Shown here: positions 41,495 to 49,889 of the stretch, in pieces
Position numbering within the stretch: position 1 is the stretch's first letter
How the letters are laid out: each line of letters opens with the position of its first letter
Origin: JAEUMG01 sp046349315
Lineage (GTDB): Bacteria > Pseudomonadota > Alphaproteobacteria > Rhizobiales > Aestuariivirgaceae
Direction: 5' to 3'
NCBI GenBank assembly: GCA_046349315.1
Contig: JAXMCQ010000009.1
Coordinates: forward strand, 107,268 to 171,267
DNA: 64,000 nt
Notes under the pieces: model-generated
What the model saw: only the letters and a program-made list of their open reading frames with translations
What the model was told of the DNA's origin: nothing
Databases searched by the model: none
Made by a program: the position numbers and the translations under genes

Positions 41495-43267
41495 ATGACA
41501 GGCTTTTCGATCGATCTTTCCAAACCCATCACTTCGCTGGGCGATGAACGCCGCGCTGCGCCGCCGGATCTTAAGCCCCGTGACGGCAAGGCCTATGTCG
41601 TCGGCGATAAATCCATACCCTTGTCGCGCCGCACCGTCTGGCACACATTGAAGCGAACCACGGACAAGTTCGGCGCGCGCGATGCTGCGATCTTTGTCGA
41701 ACATGGCGTGCGCTGGAGCTGGTCCGATCTTCTCGCCAAATGCGATGATCTCGCTTCAGGCCTTCTGGCGCTTGGCCTTCAGAAGGGCGACCGCATCGGC
41801 ATCTGGTCGCCCAACCGGCCGGAATGGCTGTTGACGCAATTTGCGACCGCGCGGTTGGGATTGATCCTTGTCAACATCAATCCCGCTTATCGCGTGTCCG
41901 AGCTTGAATTCGCGCTCAACAAGGTCGGCTGCAAGGCGCTGATCCTCGCTTCCAGCTTCAAGACTTCCGATTATATCGCGCAATTGCGTTCGATCGCGCC
42001 CGAGATCGATGAATGCGAGCCGGGGCGCCTCGACAGCACGCGCCTGCCGCGGCTCAAGATCGTCATCCGCATGGGGGCGGAGAAGACCAAGGGCATGCTG
42101 AATTTCGATGAGGTCATGGGCATCGGCGGCCCGGCCCATCGCCTCCGCCTCGATGATCTCTCACGCGAACTCGACCCCGACGAGCCGATCAACATCCAGT
42201 TTACGTCCGGCACCACCGGCTCGCCCAAGGGCGCAACCCTCACCCACGCCAACATCGTCAACAATGCCCGCTTCGTCACCGGCACCATGGCGTTGACGGA
42301 AAATGACCGCCTATGCATTCCGGTGCCGCTCTATCATTGCTTCGGCATGGTCATGGGTACATTGGGTTGCGCCACAAAAGGCGCGGCAATGGTGTTTCCG
42401 GGCGAAGGCTTCGAAGCGGGCGCCACGCTCCAGGCGATCGCGCGCGAACGCTGCACGGCGGTCTATGGTGTTCCGACCATGTTCGTCGCCATGCTCGATC
42501 ATAAGGACTTTGCCGGCCTCGATCTCTCGTCATTGCGCACCGGCGTCATGGCCGGCGCCCCCTGCCCGATCGAAGTCATGAAGAAGGTCGTCTCATTGAT
42601 GCATGCGCGCGAGATCACCATTGGCTACGGCATGACGGAAACGAGTCCCGTCTCCTTCCAGAGCCATGTTGACGATCCCATCGACAAGCGCGTCTCGACC
42701 GTCGGTCGCGTCCACCCGCATGTCGAGGTCAAGGTCATCACCGCCGAAGGCCGCACCGCGCAAGTGGGCGAACCCGGCGAATTATGCACGCGCGGCTATT
42801 CGGTGATGCGCGGCTATTGGGACGATGACGCCAAGACCCGCGAGGCGATCGATCCCGGCGGCTGGATGCATACCGGCGATCTCGGCGTGATCGACGCGGA
42901 AGGCTATTGCAACATTGTCGGCCGTGTGAAGGACATGCTCATTCGCGGCGGCGAGAATGTCTATCCGCGCGAGGTCGAGGAATTCCTCTTCCGCCATCCC
43001 AAGGTCAAGGAAGTGCAGGTCTTCGGCGTGCCGGATGAGAAGTACGGCGAGGAGGTCTGTGCCTGGGTCGTACTCAAGCCCGGCCATAAGGCGACGGAAG
43101 ACGAGATCCGCGATTTCTGCAAGGGCCAGATCGCCCATTACAAGGTGCCGCGCTATGTGCGCTTCAAGGACGCATTGCCGATGACGGTCACCGGCAAACC
43201 GCAGAAATTTATCATGCGCGACGAGATGGTCCGCGATCTCGGCTTGAAAGTGCAGAGGACGGCATGA
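41495..43267 (+). CDS. AMP-dependent acyl-CoA synthetase/ligase
   Basis: A 590-residue adenylating enzyme. The phosphate-binding loop is FTSGTTGSPKGATLTH (near 232), followed by IGYGMTETSPVSF, WMHTGDLGVID and the hinge GRVKDMLIRGGENVYPREVEEFL (near 490), and the catalytic Lys in TVTGKPQKF near the C-terminus. This is the pattern of medium-chain or aromatic acyl-CoA synthetases, about 45 residues longer at the N-terminus than many. It activates a carboxylic acid with ATP and CoA, plausibly the acid released by the upstream amidase. ATG at 41495 lies 40 bases after the amidase stop. It overlaps the nicotinamidase gene by four bases. Confidence 0.93.
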   Translation: MTGFSIDLSKPITSLGDERRAAPPDLKPRDGKAYVVGDKSIPLSRRTVWHTLKRTTDKFGARDAAIFVEHGVRWSWSDLLAKCDDLASGLLALGLQKGDRIGIWSPNRPEWLLTQFATARLGLILVNINPAYRVSELEFALNKVGCKALILASSFKTSDYIAQLRSIAPEIDECEPGRLDSTRLPRLKIVIRMGAEKTKGMLNFDEVMGIGGPAHRLRLDDLSRELDPDEPINIQFTSGTTGSPKGATLTHANIVNNARFVTGTMALTENDRLCIPVPLYHCFGMVMGTLGCATKGAAMVFPGEGFEAGATLQAIARERCTAVYGVPTMFVAMLDHKDFAGLDLSSLRTGVMAGAPCPIEVMKKVVSLMHAREITIGYGMTETSPVSFQSHVDDPIDKRVSTVGRVHPHVEVKVITAEGRTAQVGEPGELCTRGYSVMRGYWDDDAKTREAIDPGGWMHTGDLGVIDAEGYCNIVGRVKDMLIRGGENVYPREVEEFLFRHPKVKEVQVFGVPDEKYGEEVCAWVVLKPGHKATEDEIRDFCKGQIAHYKVPRYVRFKDALPMTVTGKPQKFIMRDEMVRDLGLKVQRTA

Positions 43268-43887
43268 AGCTGCTCGAGACCGATGTCCTGCTTGTCATCG
43301 ATGTGCAGAATGATTTCATCCCCGGCGGCAATCTGGCGGTCGCTGCCGGCCATGAAGTGGTGCCTGTCATCAACCAGCTCGCCGAAAAATTTCGCCATGT
43401 CGTATTGACCCAGGACTGGCACCCGGAAAAGCACTCCTCCTTCGCCTCGAGCCATCTCGGGAAGCAGCCATTCTCGCAAACCGAAATGCATTACGGGCCG
43501 CAGACGCTGTGGCCCGAACATTGCGTGCAGGGCACGCACGGTGCCGAGTTTCATGAGGATCTCGACATTCCTCGTGCCGAGCTCATTCTGCGAAAAGGCC
43601 ATCGCCCCCATATCGATTCATATTCGGCCTTCTTCGAGAATGACCGCAAGACGCCCACAGGCCTCAATGGCTACTTGCGCGAGCGCGGCTTTCAGCGCGT
43701 ATTCTGCGTTGGCCTCGCCTTCGACTATTGCGTGCGCTACTCCGCCGAAGATGCCTTCAAGCTCGGCTTCGACAGCGTGGTGATCGAGAGCGCGACGCGC
43801 GCCATTGATCTTGAGGGATCGGCGGAAGCGACCCGGCCTTCATTCCGCCGCGGCGGCATCACACTCGTCCCGCATCTGGGGCAGTAG
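43264..43887 (+). CDS. pncA: Nicotinamidase
   Basis: A 207-residue isochorismatase-fold amidase with all PncA features: Asp13 in VIDVQNDF, Lys111 in LRKGH and Cys156 in FDYCV form the triad, and Asp51, His53 and His57 in QDWHPEKHSSF bind the metal. LPGG-like IPGGNLAV and HCVQGTHGAEF are also typical. It converts nicotinamide to nicotinate and ammonia in NAD salvage, and may also act on pyrazinamide. Translation is coupled to the acyl-CoA ligase by ATGA overlap. Its place in an amide-catabolic operon, facing an enamidase-like gene, raises the possibility of a catabolic instead of a salvage role. Confidence 0.92.
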   Translation: MKLLETDVLLVIDVQNDFIPGGNLAVAAGHEVVPVINQLAEKFRHVVLTQDWHPEKHSSFASSHLGKQPFSQTEMHYGPQTLWPEHCVQGTHGAEFHEDLDIPRAELILRKGHRPHIDSYSAFFENDRKTPTGLNGYLRERGFQRVFCVGLAFDYCVRYSAEDAFKLGFDSVVIESATRAIDLEGSAEATRPSFRRGGITLVPHLGQ

Positions 43888-43889
43888 AA

Positions 43890-43908
43890 TCCCCTACCCA
43901 CAAGGGGA
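43890..43908. terminator. Hairpin between convergent genes
   Basis: TCCCCT pairs with AGGGGA around a seven-base loop, two bases after the nicotinamidase stop and nine bases before the end of the enamidase-like gene. It probably stabilises or ends both transcripts; it lacks a T-run. Confidence 0.45.
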
Positions 43909-43917
43909 AGGGAGAAT

Positions 43918-45111
43918 TCACTGCACCACTTCCGGCACGCGTTCTGCCGGCGGCGTATTACGGCTGCGGCCGCAGCGCACGATGCCGTCGATCACCACCA
44001 TGCCGATGCCGGGCAGGTCACCCAATTCGATCGACTTCAGCACGTCCTTACCCGCGGTGTGCTGCGCACGATCGATGAACACGAAATCGGCGGCGCGTCC
44101 CGCTTCGATGATGCCGCAATCGAGTTTGCGCATCCGCGCGGTGTTCCCGGTCGCGCAGGCAATCGCCAATTCCGCAGGCAATCCGCCGAGTCCCGACAGC
44201 AGCGCCATCATGCGCAATATGCCGAGCGGCTGAACGCCGGAGCCGGCCGGACTGTCGGTGCCGAGTATCACGCGATGAAGGTTTCGCGTTGCCGTCGCCG
44301 TTTTGAGTGCCGCGATGGCAATGCGTTCATTGCCATTATGAACAAGCTCGATCGCCCGTTTTGATACTTCGCACAATTCGCACACATGCGCTTCCGGCAA
44401 TGACGTATGCCCGCCATTGATATGGCCAATGACATCGGCGTCCGCTTCGAGCACGGTGTCCTTGTCGATGAGCCCCGAGCCCGGAATGGAAGGCCCGCCG
44501 GTATGGATCGTCGACTGGATGCCGTGTTTGCGCGCCCAGGCGACCATTTCCTTCGCCTCATAGCCGGCCTTCACGCTCCCCAACCCGACCTCGCCGAGCA
44601 GCGTGACTCCGGCTTGTGCGAGATCGATGAAATCCTGCTCGACCATGCCTTTTTCGAGCACCGGTGCACCGGCATGAAGCTTGACGCCGCCGGGCCGGAA
44701 GGCCGAGAAACTGCGCTGCGCCGTGATTGCCAATGCTTTCAGGCCCACGACGTCGCGCGGGCGCCCCGGCAGATGCACCTCTCCTGCCGAGACCATGGTG
44801 GTCACGCCGCCATGGAGAAAACTGTCAATCCAGTTGAGCTGGCTCTGCCGCGGCGTCCAGTCGCCGAACACCGGATGCACATGGCTGTCGATCAGGCCGG
44901 GGCAAAGCGCTGTGCCCTTGGCGTCAATGACAGTCGTTGCGGCGCTCTGATCGGCGTCCTTCGCCTTGCCCACAAAACTGATGCGGCCGTCGACGCTGAC
45001 GACCGTATCGGCATCAGAGAGCGGTGCATTGAGGTCGCCGGTTAACAGCAAGCCAATATTCTTGACGACGGTCTTGCCTTTGACGGCGGCGCCTTGAGCT
45101 TCTGCGGCCAT
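43918..45111 (-). CDS. Enamidase-like amidohydrolase
   Basis: A 397-residue amidohydrolase-superfamily enzyme. Metal ligands: His77 and His79 in DSHVHP, His in IHTGGPS (near 198), His in GHINGG (near 230), Asp in LGTDSPAG (near 287); EVGLG (near 174) may give the bridging Glu. Long stretches (for example DWTPRQSQLNWIDSFLHGG, GRPRDVVGLKALAIT and the C-terminal SRNTPPAE) follow the enamidase of nicotinate fermentation, which opens the ring of tetrahydro-6-oxonicotinate. ATG at 45111 follows GGAGG. It converges on the nicotinamidase gene. A ring-opening or exocyclic amide role is plausible; the other nicotinate pathway genes are not in the window. Confidence 0.82.
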   Translation of the reverse strand: MAAEAQGAAVKGKTVVKNIGLLLTGDLNAPLSDADTVVSVDGRISFVGKAKDADQSAATTVIDAKGTALCPGLIDSHVHPVFGDWTPRQSQLNWIDSFLHGGVTTMVSAGEVHLPGRPRDVVGLKALAITAQRSFSAFRPGGVKLHAGAPVLEKGMVEQDFIDLAQAGVTLLGEVGLGSVKAGYEAKEMVAWARKHGIQSTIHTGGPSIPGSGLIDKDTVLEADADVIGHINGGHTSLPEAHVCELCEVSKRAIELVHNGNERIAIAALKTATATRNLHRVILGTDSPAGSGVQPLGILRMMALLSGLGGLPAELAIACATGNTARMRKLDCGIIEAGRAADFVFIDRAQHTAGKDVLKSIELGDLPGIGMVVIDGIVRCGRSRNTPPAERVPEVVQ

Positions 45112-45177
45112 GTCGATCCTCCCGAACTAGGCCGGAGTGTCAGTCAGCGCGATTTCTTTGGCAAGTGGGGCGCGTGC

Positions 45178-46776
45178 TTACGGCGTCTTGATCTCGGCAT
45201 GAGCGGCCTCTTGAGCCTCGTCCGCATCCGGTGCGCCATAGAGCGCAGCAGTCACATCCTTGAAGGAATAGAGATTGTTGCTGTCGAGATAGACCTTATG
45301 AAGGTCAGGCAAGCGCTCGATCGGCACGTTGAAATAGGCCTTCAGGACCTCACGGAAGATGTTGACCGGGCTCAAGCGCGAATCGATCTCGCCCGCCGGG
45401 ATTTGTGGCGCGTAGATAGCGGTCAGGATCGCCATCTTTTCTCGCAGCGTTTCGGCGGGCACCTTCTGCCAGTCGACATTCGAAACGTCCCGCCCGAGCT
45501 GGGTCACTTCATTGCCGGCGAATTGTTCAGGCCATGGCCCCTCATCCGCTTGCAGGATGATGACCGGCCTCGGGCCCGGCGCGGCGAGCAACGCATCGAC
45601 CATTTTGAGGATCTCGCGATTTGTATAGGCGAGCTGGCCGCCGTAATTCTCCGCCCGCGTCCGCGACAGCGCCTCCTGCGTATCCATGCAGCGGCCGGTC
45701 TCATGCGTGACGAAGGGCGGATGCGGCACGAGGAAATGCGCAAAGTGGAATTGCGGCCCCTCGGCTCGGGCGCCGTTGCGCAGATCGTCGAACATCAATT
45801 GCGAGCGGCGGCACTGCCAATAGAGCGGATCCATGTGCCGAAGTCCGGTCGCATGCGCGAAATCGACCAGTAGCGAATACTCGTAGATAACCCGCAGCAT
45901 CTCGGGCATTTCGTAGAATGTGTGATTCTTGTCGGCAATCGCGATCCGCCGTGTCGGCTCCCACCAGGTGCCGTAGAAATTCACTTTATATCCGAGCGAC
46001 TTGAGGAATCGCGCGATGCGAAAGTCCTGGAACATCGCGAACAATGGATACCAGTCCGAACTTCCCTTGGTCTCGGGAGTTTCGAGCTTGTCGAGATAAT
46101 CGAAATTGAGCGACGAGACGACCGAGTGCGCGGTGCGCTGGTAGTTTGAATAGGCCTCATCGACGATGACAAACCCGCGTTTGCGCAATTCGTCGAGAAA
46201 CGCGTTATTGTCGAAGCCATAGACCTTCTTCAGATAGTCGGCGCGCTGGTAGCGGTCGAAGATGAAGTAATAGATGTTCGGCTTCTCGGCGGGTTGGCCT
46301 GTCGGGGCCGGCACCTCGTCAAAGGCCCGCGACGCGATCTCTTTGATCTCGCCGCGGTGACGCAAGATGTCGGAGCTCACAATCGGCAAGGCCGACATCA
46401 GGACAAGCGCGGCCGAGGCCGCCGTGAGCACCAACGGCAGGAGCCGCCGCGATTCCTTCCAGAAGAGTACCAGCGCCATCATCGCCGTCCAACCGGCGAT
46501 CCAGAAGAGCTTCGGTGCGCCCGGCTCCAGAAACACGATCGGCAGAAATATCGCGCAGAAGAGGAGGGCAACGATCGGATCGCTGATCTGCGGCTTGCGA
46601 AACAGCACGCGCGCAAGAAAGGTGATCGCCAGGTAGCCGGCGATAAAGGCAAGCCCGGCCCAGATCGTGTCGGCAAGGCTGGCGCGCTCGATATTGCCGG
46701 CCCCGAGCTGCATGACCGGCACCAGCGGCAGCAGGAACGCGTAAGGTGGCAGGCGTAGTTTCGATAGAGAGATCAT
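45178..46776 (-). CDS. Membrane protein with sulfatase/phosphoethanolamine-transferase-like domain
   Basis: A 532-residue protein. Residues 1-140 hold about five membrane segments (YAFLLPLVPVMQL, LAFIAGYLAITFLARVLF, PIVALLFCAIFLPIVFL, FWIAGWTAMMALVLFW, LLPLVLTAASAALVLMSAL). From about 163 a periplasmic alkaline-phosphatase-like domain begins at NIYYFIFDRYQRADYL, where Asp would be the first metal ligand; HFLVPHPPFV (near 330) and LQADEGPW (near 392) supply further candidates. The usual nucleophile Cys or Thr motif is replaced by YSNYQRTAHSVVSSLN, so Ser or Thr near 200 may serve. It is the last gene of a three-gene operon with a methyltransferase and a small membrane protein. Probable role: modification of a surface glycan or lipid. 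Confidence 0.8.
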   Translation of the reverse strand: MISLSKLRLPPYAFLLPLVPVMQLGAGNIERASLADTIWAGLAFIAGYLAITFLARVLFRKPQISDPIVALLFCAIFLPIVFLEPGAPKLFWIAGWTAMMALVLFWKESRRLLPLVLTAASAALVLMSALPIVSSDILRHRGEIKEIASRAFDEVPAPTGQPAEKPNIYYFIFDRYQRADYLKKVYGFDNNAFLDELRKRGFVIVDEAYSNYQRTAHSVVSSLNFDYLDKLETPETKGSSDWYPLFAMFQDFRIARFLKSLGYKVNFYGTWWEPTRRIAIADKNHTFYEMPEMLRVIYEYSLLVDFAHATGLRHMDPLYWQCRRSQLMFDDLRNGARAEGPQFHFAHFLVPHPPFVTHETGRCMDTQEALSRTRAENYGGQLAYTNREILKMVDALLAAPGPRPVIILQADEGPWPEQFAGNEVTQLGRDVSNVDWQKVPAETLREKMAILTAIYAPQIPAGEIDSRLSPVNIFREVLKAYFNVPIERLPDLHKVYLDSNNLYSFKDVTAALYGAPDADEAQEAAHAEIKTP

Positions 46777-46780
46777 GCGT

Positions 46781-48184
46781 TCAGCCCGAGATGCGGTCGA
46801 ACCAGTAGAGCCTGCGTCCGCTGGCCGATACGGTTTCGGATTTCACGATGCGCGCCCTTGAGGCGAGCGCGGCTTCGAAGGCTTCCGGCGTATAGTCCGG
46901 GAAGATATCGTCTCTGAGCGCCAGGAGCTGCTGCACGGTCGGGTCCTGCTTCTGCACGAATTCAATGACGCCGGTCGGCGCGAGGTCGACGAGCGAGGCA
47001 ACGACGCCGTCGAGCGGAATATTGCGTCCGATCGCAAGGTGATGTTCGAAGGCCAGCGCCAATAATCCATTGGCATCGCCGCGCTTGGCGAGGCTCTTGC
47101 GCTCTTGATTGGCCCAGCCTTGATTTGGGCTGGGATTTGCGCCGTCCTGGAACAGCGGCAGGAATTTGAGCGATTTCGCTTTGGCCCGCGCATAGGCGCG
47201 CTCCAGCGCACCCTGGTCGAAATCGAAGCCGATCACGCGTGCAGCACCCGAGGCCAAGGCAACTTCGGAGTAATCGCCGGTATTGCAGCCGATGTCCCAC
47301 AGAAGTTTGGGCTTCACCTGCGAACAGAATTCCGCAACGAAGCGTTTCTTCGCCTGCTGCTCTTCGCTGTCATAGGTGGTCGTCTCGGCATAATGCTGCC
47401 AGACGGTTGCGCCCGTGTCCTTGGGATTGAGGCCTTTGATCCAGTCGCGCAATGACTGAAGCATCCGCTGATAGCCGACCTTGGAAAGCTTCACCGCCTT
47501 GGCGCGCGCGACGCTCTTGCCATTGTCGACAATCGCTGTGCTTTGCAGCTTCGCTTGCATCGTCACATGGCTGAGCACGTTGAAGGAGAGATTGCGCCAC
47601 CACGGCATCATGCGGGCGAGCGAAACCGTATCGATGCCTTCGAGACTGCCGCGGAACCATGAATTATGCGGAATGCCGAAAAGTGCCCGCAGCAGGAGCG
47701 GATTGAGAAACTGCTCGCAGAATTGGCGATGCCCGGCCCAAACCTCGCCCTCCTGATATGTGCGGAATGAGAGGACGTCGATGAAGACCGGCTTCACGCC
47801 GTCAAACTGCACATTATAGGCGGTCGAGTCCGAAAGGCTGAAGCCGGCTTCCAGAGCCTCGAGCTGAACCGTGAGATGCAGGATGGCCGCCGCCTTCAGA
47901 AGCGGGAAGGACCATTCGTAAGGGTAGGAGATGAAGGGTAGGCGCTCATGCTGGAGCACCATGGAAGGATCGGTCGCAAGCGTGCCGAGCACCGCGGCAT
48001 CGACTTCGCGGGTAGGAACCAGTTTACCCTTTTCGACCAACCGGTCGAACAGGCCGGATTCGCGGAATGAGGCGAATTCATCCGCCGCCCGCCCCATGAC
48101 AGAGCGAAAAATCTCGCCGCTGCGCTGGTAAATCCGACCGTTGGGATCGCGAAAAGATCCCGCGTCGGGAATAGCAAGGCTCAT
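46781..48184 (-). CDS. SAM-dependent methyltransferase, NoeA-like
   Basis: A 467-residue protein. The first 240 residues form a conserved domain of unknown role (FISYPYEWSFPLLKAAAI, VQFDGVKPVFIDVLSF, RHQFCEQFLNPLLLRAL-like), with PVFIDV resembling kinase-type loops. The C-terminal part has SAM motif I LLWDIGCNTGDYSEVA near 295 and a following acidic residue in VIGFDFDQGALERA. This whole-length arrangement matches rhizobial nodulation-protein NoeA-like methyltransferases. It overlaps the small membrane protein gene by four bases and ends four bases before the membrane sulfatase-fold gene. Likely substrate: a lipid-linked or surface carbohydrate; inferred from neighbours. Confidence 0.82.
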   Translation of the reverse strand: MSLAIPDAGSFRDPNGRIYQRSGEIFRSVMGRAADEFASFRESGLFDRLVEKGKLVPTREVDAAVLGTLATDPSMVLQHERLPFISYPYEWSFPLLKAAAILHLTVQLEALEAGFSLSDSTAYNVQFDGVKPVFIDVLSFRTYQEGEVWAGHRQFCEQFLNPLLLRALFGIPHNSWFRGSLEGIDTVSLARMMPWWRNLSFNVLSHVTMQAKLQSTAIVDNGKSVARAKAVKLSKVGYQRMLQSLRDWIKGLNPKDTGATVWQHYAETTTYDSEEQQAKKRFVAEFCSQVKPKLLWDIGCNTGDYSEVALASGAARVIGFDFDQGALERAYARAKAKSLKFLPLFQDGANPSPNQGWANQERKSLAKRGDANGLLALAFEHHLAIGRNIPLDGVVASLVDLAPTGVIEFVQKQDPTVQQLLALRDDIFPDYTPEAFEAALASRARIVKSETVSASGRRLYWFDRISG

Positions 48185-48408
48185 TGTTCGCCGTGCATTT
48201 CATCCTCGGTTTCGGAATTCTGCCGCCCGATCCCCAGGAAGTTCCGCAATTTATACCAATAAGCCTTCACCACGAAGAGCGAGCCGGCGACGCCGGCGAT
48301 GAGGGCTTGGAGGATGATGCTGCCCGTGCCGGGATCGAGATAGGCATAGGCATCTGTTTCGATGAACATCAATGCAGCGATGCTGCACAGGATCAGTTTC
48401 GGGCGCAT
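48181..48408 (-). CDS. Small membrane protein of the NoeA-like operon
   Basis: A 75-residue protein starting at ATG 48408 with GGGGAG six bases upstream. It has an N-terminal hydrophobic segment ending in TDAYAYLDPGTGS and a second segment (IILQALIAGVAGSLFVVKAYWY), then a basic and acidic tail (KLRNFLGIG ... SETEDEMHGEQ). The YLDPGTGS motif recurs in small proteins I associate with this kind of locus. ATGA overlap with the methyltransferase gene shows tight coupling. Function unknown; probably a membrane partner or tether for the two enzymes. Confidence 0.8.
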   Translation of the reverse strand: MRPKLILCSIAALMFIETDAYAYLDPGTGSIILQALIAGVAGSLFVVKAYWYKLRNFLGIGRQNSETEDEMHGEQ

Positions 48409-48496
48409 GGCGAACTCCCCAGTGAAGCCGCAGACCCTAGATTGCCGGGCTGAATATTCGATTAAATCAGTTCGAAAAAATGTGCCTAAAACTTTG

Positions 48497-49309
48497 CTAA
48501 TAGCGGCTCGCAAGCGCGTAGACCGTGCCGCGATAGGGGGCTGTTGCCGGCTCATCCACCGCGGTGATGTAAATCGTCCTTCCATCCTCGGAGAAGGCGA
48601 GATTGGGGGCGGCGGCCGACGGCACTTCGATGACCCGCAGTGGTTTGCCGGTTTGGTCAACGACGGCAATGCGGCCTGAACTGAAGGCGCCAATATAGAA
48701 GTTCCCGTCAGGCCCGAGCTTGATCCCGTCGGGATAGGCGTTAGGAGCTTCGCCGATCTCGCCCATGCGCAGGAAGAGCCGCCGGTCGGCAAGTGTGCCA
48801 TCACCTTCGATCCTGAAGGAGATGATCCGGTGCGCCTCCGATTCAACGACGAGCAGCCGATCGCCATTGCGCACGATGCCATTGGCAAAATGGAGATCAT
48901 CCGCCACCTGGCGGATGTGGCCCTTGGCGGTGAGATGGATCACCCGGCCGATGATCGGCCCGGGCTCCCAAGGGCCGGAAAGTGTCAAGTAGACGCCGCC
49001 CTTGCCGTCGGGCGCGATGTCATTGGGGCCGAGCAGCGGGCCGCCCGCCTCATCCTTGTCGATGATGTTCAGGGTCGTGCCGTCGCGGGCGACGATTGCC
49101 ACTTCATTGGACGAAAAACAGGCGACGGCGAAATTTTGGCCGAAGGTCCCTATAGCCGAAGGCCCTGAGCCTTCACGACTCCAGAAAATAGATGTGTCCT
49201 TCCCGTCCCAGGCCGACACGCGGTCGCCGCCATATTCGGCATAGTAAAGGAGACCGTCGCGTACCAGCGGGCCTTCTGGGAATAGCGCCTGTTTGGTGAT
49301 GATCTGCAT
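48497..49309 (-). CDS. SMP-30/gluconolactonase/LRE family protein
   Basis: A 270-residue six-bladed beta propeller. The metal-binding residues of the family are visible: Glu in FPEGPLVRDG (near 12), Asn in LGPNDIAPDGKGGVYLT (near 96), Asn in HFANGIV (near 143) and Asp in AYPDGIKLGPDGNFYIG (near 193). Such proteins hydrolyse sugar lactones. ATG at 49309 follows GGGAGG. It is monocistronic, 88 bases before the small membrane protein gene on the same strand. Confidence 0.9.
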   Translation of the reverse strand: MQIITKQALFPEGPLVRDGLLYYAEYGGDRVSAWDGKDTSIFWSREGSGPSAIGTFGQNFAVACFSSNEVAIVARDGTTLNIIDKDEAGGPLLGPNDIAPDGKGGVYLTLSGPWEPGPIIGRVIHLTAKGHIRQVADDLHFANGIVRNGDRLLVVESEAHRIISFRIEGDGTLADRRLFLRMGEIGEAPNAYPDGIKLGPDGNFYIGAFSSGRIAVVDQTGKPLRVIEVPSAAAPNLAFSEDGRTIYITAVDEPATAPYRGTVYALASRY

Positions 49310-49889
49310 GCCCGCCTCCCGACTTGCGACGAGAGGCTAGAGCATTTGGAGCAACGGCGGGAGGCTAAAGCATAGGCGCTAAAACTGTGTGGGTTTTTTT
49401 GAGGGAAGTCGGCCGCACCACCCCGCGCGAAATTATTGGATCGGCGTCAATCCTTACGCTCGTTAACCTGCGCTAAGTCGAACACTCCACAGCCTGGTGT
49501 CGTAAAATGACAAGCGAAGACAGAGCTCGATGCGCTATGGGTGCCTCGATCATCACCGGGATCGCGGCATGCTTGGTTAAGCAACGCCCGAATCGTTCTC
49601 GAAGCTCCGCTCGGCGCCGCGTCGGAGCTGACCAAGACCGAAACGGATCGGACAGCGATCCGCCCGAACAGAAGGGAAAGAGGAGACATGCTCAGGCGAA
49701 CCTTTGCGGCCGCCGGGAAGTCGGCCTTGGCGAAGTCGGGCGTCTCAGACAATAGGTTGCAAATCGCGGGTTGTGGTGCGGACAATTTCCAGGCAAGTGA
49801 TTCTACCTCGCATGGACGCGGTTTAAATCGGCGCGTAGAACCATTGAGTACCGAGAGATGAGAGCGCGCTAAACGAGAAAATCGTCATT
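49310..49889. other. Intergenic region of 580 bases, no gene recognised
   Basis: Both strands have only short frames of poor quality. An ATG at 49688 follows AGGAGAC and opens a 57-codon frame, but its product has no recognisable feature. A T-run (GGGTTTTTTTG at about 49390) follows a region without a clear stem. The 3' end should contain the promoter of the MscS gene. Confidence 0.5.

Noticed and set aside
49541..49861. 106-codon frame, with an AGGAG-preceded ATG at 49688 inside it
   Set aside because: Product is low-complexity in character with no motif; the ribosome-binding-like AGGAG is not enough.
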